A stretch of 64,000 nucleotides of DNA from Cellulomonas sp. S1-8 (GTDB taxonomy: Bacteria > Actinomycetota > Actinomycetes > Actinomycetales > Cellulomonadaceae): contig NZ_CP110806.1 in NCBI RefSeq assembly GCF_026184235.1, positions 2,852,001 through 2,916,000 of the forward strand, in the 5' to 3' direction. Positions 1-8,379 of this stretch are shown piece after piece. The translations under genes and the position numbers were made by a program. The stretch's first letter is position 1. Each line of letters begins with the position of its first letter. A model generated the notes under the pieces. The model did no database searches. It was not told the origin of the DNA and was given only the letters and a program-made list of their open reading frames with translations.

Positions 1-878
1 TCCCGGATCGTCGCGTCCTTGGTGATCAGCTCGCGCTCGCGACGCCGCAGCTCCGAGACGTCACGGCACAGCAGCACCGCGCCCATGCGCTGGCCGCGGT
101 CCGTCAGCGGGACCGCGCGCAGCGACAGCGCGACGCCCCGGGCCTCGACGTCGACCCGCCACGGCGCGCGGCCCATGAGCACGAGCGGCATCGACTCGTC
201 GACCGTCGCGTTCTGCTCGATGAGGTCCGACGTCACCTCGATCAGCGACCGCCCCACGAGGTCGCCCAGAGCACCGAGGCGGTGGAAGCACGACAGCGCG
301 TTCGGGCTCGCATAGAGCACCTCGCCCTCGCCGTTCATCCGCACGAGCCCGTCGCCCACCCGGGGCGCACCGCGGCGCGGTCCGGTCGGCGCGTCGGGGG
401 CCGGGAACTCGCCGCGGGCGACCATGGCCACCAGGTCGTCGGCGGCCTCGACGTAGTTCAGCTCGAGGCGCGACGGGGTGCGCGCCCCGCCGAGGTTCGT
501 CTGCCGGGCCAGGACGGCGATCGAGCGTCCGCCACGCACGACGGGCACCGCCTCCTCGCGCACGGCGTACGAGCCGAACCAGCGCGGCTCGCGCGAACGC
601 TGCGGAGCCTGCTCCTCGAGGGCCCGGCGCAGCTGGGAGACCTGCCCCTCCGGCGGGCGCGAGCCGACGACGTCGTCGTAGTGCACCGTGGCGCCGGTCG
701 ACGGCCGGCACTGCGCGACCGCGATGAAGTCGCCGTCGGCGGTCGGCAGCCACAGCACCAGGTCCGCGAACGCGAGGTCGGAGACCACCTGCCAGTCCCC
801 GACCAGCAGGTGCAGCCACTCCAGGTCGGGGGCATCGAGCGCCCCGTGACGGGTGACGAGGTCGCTGAGCGTGGACAC
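1..878 (-). CDS. pdtaS: PdtaS-type sensor histidine kinase, N-terminal part (cut by window edge)
   Basis: Cytosolic sensor kinase of the PdtaS/PdtaR two-component system, whose response regulator is an RNA-binding ANTAR antiterminator in mycobacteria. The visible 292 residues hold the N-terminal GAF-like sensor domain (about 1-150, with the family-typical VAQCRP stretch) and a PAS domain (about 170-285, with MNGEGEVLYASPNALS). The HisKA_2 and ATPase domains lie beyond the left edge; the last visible residues, ITKDATIR, match the junction just before the phospho-acceptor His region of the mycobacterial protein. The GTG start is chosen because it gives MSTLSDL, matching the family N-terminus. 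It is divergent from the DUF2505 gene. Family identity is strong. Confidence 0.88.
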   Translation of the reverse strand, partial: MSTLSDLVTRHGALDAPDLEWLHLLVGDWQVVSDLAFADLVLWLPTADGDFIAVAQCRPSTGATVHYDDVVGSRPPEGQVSQLRRALEEQAPQRSREPRWFGSYAVREEAVPVVRGGRSIAVLARQTNLGGARTPSRLELNYVEAADDLVAMVARGEFPAPDAPTGPRRGAPRVGDGLVRMNGEGEVLYASPNALSCFHRLGALGDLVGRSLIEVTSDLIEQNATVDESMPLVLMGRAPWRVDVEARGVALSLRAVPLTDRGQRMGAVLLCRDVSELRRRERELITKDATIR

Positions 879-999
879 AGGCCCAGGGTACGCAGCGGAC
901 GACTACGCTCGGGACGACGGGTCGCCCCGCGGGCGGACCATCCGTCGCAGGTCCGCGCGGCCGCTCGGACCGCAGGTACGCCCGCCCCGGGGGTCCGCA

Positions 1000-1533
1000 G
1001 TGGAGCTGCACGTCACGATCGACCTGCCCACCGACGCACGCGCCGCGGCCCGGCTCCTGGCCGACCCGGACTACGTGCACGCCAAGGTGCGCGCCTCGGG
1101 CGCCGTCGAGCAGCACGTCGACGTGACCGGCTCCGTCGACGACGCGTTCACGGTGACGACGCGGCGCGCGATGCCGACCACGCAGATCCCCGCGCACCTG
1201 CGCGGGTTCGTCGGCGACCGGATCGACGTGCGCCAGGTCGAGGCGTGGGAGGCCCCGGACGCCGACGGCTCGCGCTCCGGCACGGTGGTCGTCGAGATCG
1301 CGGGTGCCCCCGTGCGGGTGACGGGCCGGACCACGCTGGTGGACGTCGGGCCCGGTGCTGCGCGCGTGACCTACGACGGCGAGGTCCGTGCCGCGGTGCC
1401 GTTGTTCGCGGCCGCGGTCGAGGAGGCCGCCGGCGGTGCCGTGCGGGCCGCCCTGCGTGACGAGGAGGCGGTCGCCGCGCGGTGGCTCGCGGGCGTGCGC
1501 GAGGCGGCGGCCGACCCGGAGCCGGAGCCCTGA
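1000..1533 (+). CDS. DUF2505 (SRPBCC-like) protein
   Basis: A 177-residue protein of the actinobacterial DUF2505 family, a START/SRPBCC-like fold of unknown ligand. The pattern is typical: an N-terminal beta strand (VELHVTIDLPTDA), the early ARLLADPDYVHAK helix, then alternating strands and a long C-terminal helix. No signal peptide or membrane segment is seen, so it is probably cytosolic. The open frame continues upstream to another start, but that part overlaps the divergent pdtaS start and has no domain-like composition, so the internal GTG directly before the first strand was chosen. The Shine-Dalgarno is weak. Monocistronic; function unknown. Confidence 0.72.
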   Translation: MELHVTIDLPTDARAAARLLADPDYVHAKVRASGAVEQHVDVTGSVDDAFTVTTRRAMPTTQIPAHLRGFVGDRIDVRQVEAWEAPDADGSRSGTVVVEIAGAPVRVTGRTTLVDVGPGAARVTYDGEVRAAVPLFAAAVEEAAGGAVRAALRDEEAVAARWLAGVREAAADPEPEP

Positions 1534-1693
1534 TGACCGCCACCGACGGGGGACACGGATCACCCGGTCGGCGCACAGGACAAAGTGGGCACGTCGTAAC
1601 AATTGGATAACGTGGGAGGCGTGGGAAATCACGCTGACCTGCGCCGATGGTGCTGTGGGACCGCTACCACCCGGGGGTCGGGGGCCGGCCTCC

Positions 1694-1723
1694 TTGACAC
1701 CCGCCCATGTCCGGGACGAAGGT
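1694..1723 (+). promoter_or_regulatory. Candidate sigma-A-type promoter of the sugar ABC operon
   Basis: TTGACA is followed after 18 bases by GAAGGT, a weak TAnnnT-like -10. The same architecture (TTGACA, N18, CAAGGT) recurs upstream of the small secreted protein at 6550. It lies in the roughly 350-base gap between the DUF2505 gene and the binding-protein gene; besides this element and the operator just downstream, no other feature was recognised in that gap. Inferred by pattern only. Confidence 0.4.
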
Positions 1724-1736
1724 GTCCCGCAGTGCG

Positions 1737-1750
1737 TGGGAACGCTCCCG
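1737..1750. promoter_or_regulatory. CebR-like operator
   Basis: TGGGAACGCTCCCG is an imperfect palindrome differing at two positions from TGGGAGCGCTCCCA, the operator bound by cellobiose-responsive LacI-family regulators (CebR of Streptomyces, CelR of Thermobifida). It sits about 14 bases after the candidate -10, across the likely transcription start, a position suited to repression by the LacI-family regulator encoded downstream at 5350. Confidence 0.65.
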
Positions 1751-1886
1751 CGATGATCGAGGGATCGCATCCACGACGGGGCCCGACAGCCCCAACGCGC
1801 GACGCCCCACCCAGCCGTCACGGCTGCAGGCGACGCACGGACAAGATGTACGGCGACGTAGCCGTCCGACTGACAAGGGAGTCATT

Positions 1887-3191
1887 GTGCGCAAGACCAC
1901 ACGCAAGGCGTGGGCGCTCGCAGCAGGTGTGACGAGCATCGCCCTCGTCGCGACCGCCTGCTCCTCGAGCGACGACGCAGGCGAGGGTGACGAGACCGCG
2001 GACGGCGGGAGCGTCACGCTCACGGTCGCCACCTTCAACGAGTTCGGCTACACCGACGAGATGTTCGACCGCTACGAGGCGGAGAACCCCGGCGTCACGA
2101 TCGAGCAGAAGGTCGCCGCGACCTCGAACGAGGCCCGCGAGAACCTCAACACGCGTCTCGCGGCGGGCTCCGGCACGTCCGACATCGAGGCCATCGAGGT
2201 CGACTGGCTGCCCGAGCTGCTGGCGTACCCGGACTACTTCGAGGACCTGGCGTCCCCCGACGTCGAGGGCCGCTGGCTGGACTGGAAGCAGGCCCAGGCC
2301 ACGACGGCGGACGGCAAGCTCATCGGCTACGGCACGGACATCGGCCCGCAGGGCATCGCCTACCGCGCCGACCTGTTCGAGGCAGCCGGTCTGCCGTCGG
2401 ACCGCGAGGCCGTCGCCGAGCTCTTCGGCGGCGACGCCGCCACGTGGGAGGGCTTCTTCGAGGTCGGCAAGACGTACGCCGCAGCCTCGGGCGGCAAGGC
2501 GTTCTTCGACTCGGCCAGCGCCATCTACCAGGGCATGGTCAACCAGGAGGAGGCGGCCTACGAGGACCCCGAGACCGGTGACGTGATCGCGCTGGACAAC
2601 CCGCGCGTGAAGGAGATGTACGACCAGGTGACGGCCGCCGCGCGGACCGACAACCTGTCGGCGCACTTCGCCCAGTGGAGCGACGACTGGACGAACTCGT
2701 TCCAGACGGACGGCTTCGCCGTCATGCTGGCCCCGGGCTGGATGCTCGGTGTCATCGAGGGCAACGCGGCCGGCGTCACCGGCTGGGACCTGGCCGACGT
2801 CTACCCCGGTGGTGCCGGCAACTGGGGCGGCTCGTTCCTGACCGTCCCCTCGCAGGGTGCCAACACCGAGGCCGCCACCAAGCTGGCCGCGTGGCTGACC
2901 GCCCCCGAGCAGCAGATCGAGGCGTTCACCAACAAGGGCACGTTCCCGAGCCAGGTCGAGGCGCTCGAGTCCGACGAGATCAAGTCGGCGACCAACGAGT
3001 TCTTCAACAACGCCCCGACCGGTGAGATCCTCGCCAACCGCGCGGAGGGCATCGTCGCCCCGTTCAAGGGTCCGCAGTACTTCACGATCCAGGACGCGGT
3101 CGCCAGCGCGCTCAACGAGGTCGACGTCAACGGCGCCGACCCCGCCGCTCAGTGGGACAGCGTCGTGCAGGTCGTCCAGGGTCTCGGCTGA
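1887..3191 (+). CDS. Sugar ABC transporter solute-binding lipoprotein (CebE-like)
   Basis: A 434-residue family-1 extracellular solute-binding protein. It has a basic N-terminus, a hydrophobic segment and a lipobox ending in ATAC with Cys25 as the predicted lipidation site, then an acidic Ser-rich tether and a bilobal binding domain (TVATFNEFGY onward, with WLPELLAYPDYFEDL and a Trp/Tyr-rich ligand face). The GTG start has a good Shine-Dalgarno (AAGGGAG, 5-base spacing); the in-frame extension upstream overlaps the promoter and operator and is rejected. First gene of a transporter operon lacking an ATPase gene, so a shared MsiK-type ATPase elsewhere is likely. A cello-oligosaccharide substrate is inferred from the CebR-like operator, not from ligand residues. 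Confidence 0.85.
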   Translation: MRKTTRKAWALAAGVTSIALVATACSSSDDAGEGDETADGGSVTLTVATFNEFGYTDEMFDRYEAENPGVTIEQKVAATSNEARENLNTRLAAGSGTSDIEAIEVDWLPELLAYPDYFEDLASPDVEGRWLDWKQAQATTADGKLIGYGTDIGPQGIAYRADLFEAAGLPSDREAVAELFGGDAATWEGFFEVGKTYAAASGGKAFFDSASAIYQGMVNQEEAAYEDPETGDVIALDNPRVKEMYDQVTAAARTDNLSAHFAQWSDDWTNSFQTDGFAVMLAPGWMLGVIEGNAAGVTGWDLADVYPGGAGNWGGSFLTVPSQGANTEAATKLAAWLTAPEQQIEAFTNKGTFPSQVEALESDEIKSATNEFFNNAPTGEILANRAEGIVAPFKGPQYFTIQDAVASALNEVDVNGADPAAQWDSVVQVVQGLG

Positions 3192-3208
3192 CCTGACCTG
3201 ACCTGAAC

Positions 3209-3254
3209 GTGCGGGGCCGGGTCGGTGGTGACCGCCACCGACCCGGCCCCGCAC
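3209..3254 (+). terminator. Perfect 20-bp stem-loop between binding protein and permease genes
   Basis: Two perfectly complementary 20-base arms (starting GTGCGGGGCC) are separated by a 6-base loop, directly after the binding-protein stop and just before the first permease. No T-run follows. In sugar ABC operons such intercistronic hairpins usually act as partial terminators or 3'-end stabilisers that keep the binding protein in excess over the permeases. Confidence 0.75.
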
Positions 3255-3284
3255 GCGTCACCCCTGAGCTTCCGGAGGACCCCC

Positions 3285-4289
3285 ATGGCCACCTCGACCA
3301 CGCAGCCGCGCGCCGGGCGCCAGCTGCCCGACTCCCCGCGCGACCCGCGCCGCGTCGGCTTCAGCCAGACGCTGGGCCGCTGGGACGTCAAGGTCTCGCC
3401 CTACCTGTACATCTCCCCCTTCTTCCTGCTGTTCGCGCTCACCGGCCTGTTCCCGCTGGCCTACACGGCGTACGTCTCCGTGCACGACTGGCACCTGCTG
3501 GGCGGCCAGGGTGAGTTCGTCGGCTTCGAGAACTTCGCGTTCGTCTTCCAGGAGCCGAACTTCTGGAAGGGGCTGCGCAACACCTTCAGCATCTTCCTGC
3601 TGTCGACGATCCCCCAGCTCATGGTCGCGATCGTCCTCGCGGCGCTGCTCGACGCGAACCTGCGGGCCAAGACATTCTGGCGCATGGGCGTGCTGGTGCC
3701 CTACGTCATCGCCCCCGTCGCCGTCTCGCTGATCTTCGGCAAGGTCTTCGCCGACCAGTCGGGTCTGGCGAACGCGATGCTCGGCATCATCGGGATCGAC
3801 CCGATCAAGTGGCACGGTGACGTGCTGCCGTCCCACCTCGCCGTCGCGACGATGGTCAACTTCCGGTGGACCGGCTACAACACGCTGATCCTCCTGGCGG
3901 CCATGCAGGCCGTCCCGCGCGACCTGTACGAGGCTGCGGTCATCGACGGGGCGACCCGCCTGCGGCAGTTCCTCTCGATCACGATCCCGCAGATCCGGCC
4001 CACCCTCATCTTCGTGGTCATCACGTCGACCATCGGCGGCCTGCAGATCTTCGACGAGCCGCGCATGTTCGACCAGCTCGGCCAGGGCGGCGGCGACCGG
4101 CAGTGGATGACCGTGACGATGTACATCTACGAGCTCGGCTTCGGCAACTCCAAGAGCTTCGGCCGAGCAGCCGCGGTCGCCTGGGTCCTGTTCCTCATCA
4201 TCCTCGCCGTCGGCATGCTCAACTTCTGGCTCACCCGCCGCATCGCGTCCGAGTCGACACCGACGGCACGAAAGAAGGTCAAGCGATGA
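3285..4289 (+). CDS. Sugar ABC transporter permease (MalF/CebF-like)
   Basis: A 334-residue inner-membrane permease with six predicted membrane helices, the first at YLYISPFFLLFALTGLFPL. The cytoplasmic EAA loop (YEAAVIDGATRLRQFLSITI), which docks the ATPase, is intact. The ATG has a strong Shine-Dalgarno (GGAGGA, 5 bases away); a longer frame upstream runs through the intercistronic hairpin and is rejected. Its stop overlaps the start of the next permease (ATGA), so the two are translationally coupled. It forms the import channel with its partner for the oligosaccharide delivered by the upstream binding protein. Confidence 0.9.
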   Translation: MATSTTQPRAGRQLPDSPRDPRRVGFSQTLGRWDVKVSPYLYISPFFLLFALTGLFPLAYTAYVSVHDWHLLGGQGEFVGFENFAFVFQEPNFWKGLRNTFSIFLLSTIPQLMVAIVLAALLDANLRAKTFWRMGVLVPYVIAPVAVSLIFGKVFADQSGLANAMLGIIGIDPIKWHGDVLPSHLAVATMVNFRWTGYNTLILLAAMQAVPRDLYEAAVIDGATRLRQFLSITIPQIRPTLIFVVITSTIGGLQIFDEPRMFDQLGQGGGDRQWMTVTMYIYELGFGNSKSFGRAAAVAWVLFLIILAVGMLNFWLTRRIASESTPTARKKVKR

Positions 4290-5194
4290 GCGCGCCCTCG
4301 GTCCCCTACATCCGGCAGACCGCCGGTGCCGGCGCCGCCCGGGCGGCCAAGCGCTCGCGCGGACACGGCTCGGAGCGACGCCCGGGCTGGGTGACGTACC
4401 TGCTGCTCACGGCCTCGGTCGCGATCTTCACCCTGCCGATCTACTACGCGTTCCTGCTCGCCAGCTCGGACGCCTCGACGATCGCGCAGAACCCGATCCC
4501 GTCGTTGATCCCGCAGGGGAACTTCTTCGAGAACGTCAACCGGGTGCTGACCTCGGACATCAACTTCTGGAAGGCGCTGACCAACTCGGTCATCGTCGCA
4601 GTCGTCACGTCCGCGTCGGTCGTGCTGTTCTCGACGCTCGCCGGGTTCGCGTTCGCGAAGCTCCGGTTCCGTGGGCGCAACGGGTTGCTGCTGTTCGTCA
4701 TCGCCACGACGGCCGTGCCGACGCAGCTCGGCATCGTCCCGCTGTTCATCGTCATGGCCGAGCTGGGCTGGCTCAGCAAGCTGATCGCGGTCATCGTGCC
4801 CGGTCTGGTCACGGCGTTCGGCGTGTTCTGGATGACGCAGTACCTGGAGTCGGCACTGCCCTACGAGCTGATCGAGGCGGCCCGTGTCGACGGTGCGTCG
4901 ATGATCCGCACGTTCTGGAGCATCGCCCTGCCGGCGGCACGTCCCGCCGCCGTCATGCTCGGGCTGTTCGCCTTCGTCGGATCCTGGACGAACTTCTTCT
5001 GGCCGTTCATCGTCCTCGGCTCGACGAACCCGACGCTGCCCGTGGCGCTGCAGCTCCTGCAGGCGTCCTACTTCAAGGACATGTCGTTGATCATGGCGGG
5101 CGTGGTGCTGTCCGCCATCCCGCTGCTGGTGCTCTTCGTGGTCGCGGGTCGGCAGCTCGTCGCCGGCATCATGGCCGGCGCCGTCAAGGGCTGA
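4286..5194 (+). CDS. Sugar ABC transporter permease (MalG/CebG-like)
   Basis: A 302-residue partner permease. After a basic N-terminal tail of about 35 residues come six membrane helices, and the EAA loop reads YELIEAARVDGASMIRTFWS. The start overlaps the previous stop by four bases. Last gene of the transporter operon, followed by a strong inverted repeat. Together with the other permease it would form the heterodimeric channel; no ATP-binding subunit or beta-glucosidase is encoded next to it, unlike Streptomyces cebEFG-bglC. Confidence 0.9.
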   Translation: MSAPSVPYIRQTAGAGAARAAKRSRGHGSERRPGWVTYLLLTASVAIFTLPIYYAFLLASSDASTIAQNPIPSLIPQGNFFENVNRVLTSDINFWKALTNSVIVAVVTSASVVLFSTLAGFAFAKLRFRGRNGLLLFVIATTAVPTQLGIVPLFIVMAELGWLSKLIAVIVPGLVTAFGVFWMTQYLESALPYELIEAARVDGASMIRTFWSIALPAARPAAVMLGLFAFVGSWTNFFWPFIVLGSTNPTLPVALQLLQASYFKDMSLIMAGVVLSAIPLLVLFVVAGRQLVAGIMAGAVKG

Positions 5195-5208
5195 TCCCGC
5201 TCGACGTG

Positions 5209-5247
5209 CCCTGGTCGGGCGGCCGACACCCGGCCGCCCGACCAGGG
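5209..5247 (+). terminator. Rho-independent-like terminator of the sugar ABC operon
   Basis: Perfect 17-base arms (CCCTGGTCGGGCGGCCG and its complement) enclose a 5-base loop, 15 bases after the last permease stop. There is no T-tract, as is common for terminators in high-GC actinobacteria. Confidence 0.8.
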
Positions 5248-5349
5248 ACGGAGCAGGTCCAGAGGTAGCCTCGCGTCGTGCGGCACCCGGACCATGGCCA
5301 GGAGAACGTCCACGCTGCCCTGGTGCAGCCTCAGAGGGGATGACCAACG

Positions 5350-6390
5350 GTGGTCGAGAACTTCTCCACGCGTGCTGACCTGCTGCGCCCCGCCGCACCC
5401 ACGCTCGAACAGGTGGCCGAGCGCGCCGGGGTGTCGCGTTCGACGGCCTCCCGCGCGATCAACGGGGGTCTGCGCGTCTCCCCCGAGGCCCTGTCCGCCG
5501 TCGAGGCCGCCGTCGCCGATCTCGGGTACACCCCGAACCGCGCCGCACGCTCCCTCGTCACACGCCGCACCGACTCGATCGCCCTCGTCGTGCCCGAGCC
5601 GGACGAGCGGGTCCTGTCCGACCCGTTCTTCGCCGGCACGCTGAACGGGCTCAGCACGTCGTTGGCCGACTCCGACATCCAGGTCGTGCTCGTGATCGCG
5701 CGCCCCGGTGAGAGCGAGCGGACGATCCGCTACCTGCGCAACGGTCACGTCGACGGGGCGATCGTCGTCTCGCACCACCGCGACGACGAGCTCGACCGGG
5801 CGCTGCTCGCGTCCCGCGTGCCCAACGTCTTCGTGGGTCGGCCGTTGTCCGCACCGGACCAGGACGTCCAGTACGTCGACACCGACAACACCGAGGGCGG
5901 GCGCATCGCCACCCAGCACCTCATCGACCGCGGCTGCCGGCGCGTCGCGACGATCGCCGGGCCGCAGGACATGTCGGCGGGCATCGACCGGCTCGCCGGG
6001 TGGCGGCTGGCGATGGAGGCCTCCGGGCTGGACCAGTCGGCGGTCGTGCACGGCGACTTCACGATCACCTCCGGCGCCCACGCCGCGCGGGACCTGATCA
6101 CGCGGTTCCCGGACGTCGACGGCATCTTCATCGCCTCCGACCTCATGGCCACGGGCGCGCTCGGCGTCCTCGCCGAGCTGGGCCGCGACGTCCCGGGTGA
6201 CGTCGCGATCGTCGGCTACGACAACCTCGGGGTCGCGGCGTCGACCACGCCCCCGCTGACGAGCGTCATCCAGCCGGTCGTCGCGATGGCCCGCGCCGCC
6301 GGCGCCCGGCTGCTCGGCCAGCTGCACGGCGCACCCAACAGCGAGCCGCTGATCTTCGCGCCCGAGCTGGTGATTCGCGCCTCCGCGTGA
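5350..6390 (+). CDS. LacI-family transcriptional regulator (CebR/CelR-like)
   Basis: A 346-residue LacI/GalR regulator. The N-terminal helix-turn-helix (about 18-40, TLEQVAERAGVSRSTASRA) and hinge (RAARSLVTRRT) precede a periplasmic-binding-protein-like effector domain ending TTPPLTSVIQP. GTG start. It follows the sugar transporter operon after a terminator and is probably transcribed separately. Given the near-consensus CebR operator upstream of the transporter, the simplest model is repression relieved by cellobiose or a related oligosaccharide. The effector is inferred, not read from the sequence. Confidence 0.88.
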   Translation: MVENFSTRADLLRPAAPTLEQVAERAGVSRSTASRAINGGLRVSPEALSAVEAAVADLGYTPNRAARSLVTRRTDSIALVVPEPDERVLSDPFFAGTLNGLSTSLADSDIQVVLVIARPGESERTIRYLRNGHVDGAIVVSHHRDDELDRALLASRVPNVFVGRPLSAPDQDVQYVDTDNTEGGRIATQHLIDRGCRRVATIAGPQDMSAGIDRLAGWRLAMEASGLDQSAVVHGDFTITSGAHAARDLITRFPDVDGIFIASDLMATGALGVLAELGRDVPGDVAIVGYDNLGVAASTTPPLTSVIQPVVAMARAAGARLLGQLHGAPNSEPLIFAPELVIRASA

Positions 6391-6449
6391 CCCCCGGCTT
6401 CGACGTCTGACCGACGGAAGAACGCACGGTGACCGAGTGCTGACGCGCC

Positions 6450-6479
6450 TTGACACGCCGCGTCCGGTCACGCCAAGGT
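6450..6479 (+). promoter_or_regulatory. Candidate promoter of the small secreted protein gene
   Basis: TTGACA, 18 bases, CAAGGT; same layout as the promoter of the sugar ABC operon. About 70 bases upstream of the start codon. Confidence 0.45.
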
Positions 6480-6549
6480 GGTCGCGGGCGCCGCACAACG
6501 ACGTGCGGCGCCCCCGCCTCGTCCGGGCGGTGCCCCGAGAGGAGCCCCC

Positions 6550-7017
6550 ATGCGTCGCAGCACCATCACCGAGCACGCCGCTGCGCCGCTGAGCCGCCAC
6601 GAGCGCTCCCGCACCGCCCGTCGTCGGCGTACCCGCCGCCGGGTGGGCGCCTTGCTGGCCGTCGTCGTCACGGTCGCGACCGCGCTGCCCGCCGCCGCGG
6701 CGATCGACGACCAGACCCCGGCGGGACCGACGGTCCTGCAGGACACGGACGGCACCGGGACGCTCCCCGGCGGCGGCACCCGACCGCAGGCCACGATCGA
6801 GGACGAGGACGCGTGGTGCTCCTACCTGTCCTCCTCCTACCTGTCATTCCCCTCCCCGTGGTCCGCACGCGTCATCAACTGCCGCGACAGCGACCTGTTC
6901 GTCGCGCCCGTGTACTCCGACGGCGGCCTCGGCATGTGCGTGCTCGTGCCCGCGCGTCACAGCCGGCACCTGGGCGGCAGCATCACCCGATGGGTCACCG
7001 ACATCCGGTACTGCTGA
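6550..7017 (+). CDS. Small secreted four-cysteine protein, unknown function
   Basis: 155 residues. A long arginine-rich n-region (about 18-32) precedes a hydrophobic stretch (VGALLAVVVTVATAL) and an Ala-rich cleavage site near residue 50, typical of an actinobacterial Sec or Tat-like signal peptide (no perfect twin-Arg motif, though poly-Arg is present). The mature part begins with an acidic Gly/Thr-rich linker followed by a compact domain of about 70 residues with four cysteines (90, 111, 130 and the C-terminal residue 155), suggesting two disulfides. The ATG has a Shine-Dalgarno GAGAGGAG. I do not recognise the family. It lies between the LacI regulator and glutamate dehydrogenase but has its own promoter. 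Confidence 0.6.
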   Translation: MRRSTITEHAAAPLSRHERSRTARRRRTRRRVGALLAVVVTVATALPAAAAIDDQTPAGPTVLQDTDGTGTLPGGGTRPQATIEDEDAWCSYLSSSYLSFPSPWSARVINCRDSDLFVAPVYSDGGLGMCVLVPARHSRHLGGSITRWVTDIRYC

Positions 7018-7053
7018 CGGGTGGCGCGGCGTCTGCCGTGCCAGGGTGAGGTC

Positions 7054-8352
7054 ATGGGCGACCACCCTTCCCCCCCGACCACCGCCGGCACGACCAGCCA
7101 CGTCGACGCGTCGTCGGCGCCGCTCGCCACCGCGCAGCAACAGCTGTCGCGCGCGGTCGAGATCCTCGGCTACGACGCCGGCCTGCACGAGGTGCTCGCG
7201 ACCCCGCGGCGCGAGCTGCGGGTCGCCGTCCCGCTGCGCCGCGACGACGGGCGCGTCCAGGTGTTCACCGGGTACCGCGTGCAGCACAACATCTCCCGCG
7301 GTCCTGGCAAGGGCGGGCTGCGCTACGCCCCCGGCGTCGACATCGACGAGGTCCGCGCCCTGGCGATGTGGATGACCTGGAAGTGCGCGGTCGTCGACGT
7401 GCCGTACGGCGGCGCGAAGGGCGGGGTGACGATCGACCCGCACACGCACTCGGCGGCCGAGCTCGAACGCGTGACGCGCCGCTACACCAGCGAGATCATG
7501 CCGATGATCGGGCCCGAGCGGGACATCATGGCGCCCGACATCGGCACGAACGAGCAGACGATGGCCTGGGTCATGGACACCTACTCGGTCAACCGCGGGT
7601 TCACGATCCCCGCGGTCACGACCGGCAAGCCGCTGGCGGTCGGCGGGTCGCTGGGCCGTCCCACGGCGACGTCGCAGGGCGTCGTGCACACGGCGCGCGC
7701 CACGCTGCGCGCCGAGGGTGTCGAGCTGGCCGAGGTCAGCGCGGCCGTGCAGGGCTTCGGCAAGGTCGGGTCGCACGCGGCGCGGCTGCTGCACGACGCC
7801 GGCACCCGCGTCGTGGCGGTCAGCGACGAGCACGGCGGCGTGCGGCGGGACGACGGCCTCGACGTGCCGGCCCTGCTCGAGCACGTCGCCCGCACCGGCG
7901 AGGTCGCGGGGTTCGCGGACGCCGACCCGGTCAGCAACGCGGACCTGCTGGCGCTCGACGTCGACCTGCTGGTGCCCGCGGCCGTCGAGGGGGTCCTCGA
8001 CGGCGAGACCGCGGGACGCGTCAAGGCGCGGTGGGTCGTCGAGGGCGCCAACGGTCCGACCACGAGCGAGGGTGACCGCATCCTCGCGGAGCGCGGCGTC
8101 GTCGTGGTCCCCGACGTCCTGGCCAACGCCGGCGGCGTGGTCGTCAGCTACTTCGAGTGGGTGCAGGCGAACCAGGCGTACTGGTGGACCGAGCAGGAGA
8201 TCGAGGAGCGTCTCGAGCGGCGGATGCTGGCGAGCCACGAGGCCGTCGCCGGCCTGGCGCGGGCGGAGTCGGTGACGCTGCGTGAGGCGGCGATGACGAT
8301 CGGCGTCCGGCGCGTGGCGGAGGCGCACCTGATCCGCGGCCTGTACCCCTGA
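7054..8352 (+). CDS. Glu/Leu/Phe/Val dehydrogenase family protein, probably glutamate dehydrogenase
   Basis: A 432-residue cytosolic enzyme interconverting glutamate and 2-oxoglutarate plus ammonium. Substrate-binding and catalytic lysines are visible at GPGKGGLRYAP (Lys86), MTWK (Lys110) and PYGGAKGG (Lys122, catalytic), followed by the PDIGT segment and a Rossmann NAD(P) domain with GFGKVGS near residue 243. The length fits the hexameric class-II family (about 420-450). ATG is chosen over an upstream GTG because of the GGTGAGG ribosome site 4-5 bases away. Monocistronic. Leucine or other amino-acid specificity cannot be excluded from sequence alone. Confidence 0.9.
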   Translation: MGDHPSPPTTAGTTSHVDASSAPLATAQQQLSRAVEILGYDAGLHEVLATPRRELRVAVPLRRDDGRVQVFTGYRVQHNISRGPGKGGLRYAPGVDIDEVRALAMWMTWKCAVVDVPYGGAKGGVTIDPHTHSAAELERVTRRYTSEIMPMIGPERDIMAPDIGTNEQTMAWVMDTYSVNRGFTIPAVTTGKPLAVGGSLGRPTATSQGVVHTARATLRAEGVELAEVSAAVQGFGKVGSHAARLLHDAGTRVVAVSDEHGGVRRDDGLDVPALLEHVARTGEVAGFADADPVSNADLLALDVDLLVPAAVEGVLDGETAGRVKARWVVEGANGPTTSEGDRILAERGVVVVPDVLANAGGVVVSYFEWVQANQAYWWTEQEIEERLERRMLASHEAVAGLARAESVTLREAAMTIGVRRVAEAHLIRGLYP

Positions 8353-8379
8353 GGGCGCACGCCGCCGGCACGACCCTCG

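Noticed and set aside
1595..1615. Promoter or operator in the AT-rich AACAATTGGATAACG stretch
   Set aside because: It contains a suggestive hexamer but no matching -35 at correct spacing, and it is nearly 300 bases from the next gene.
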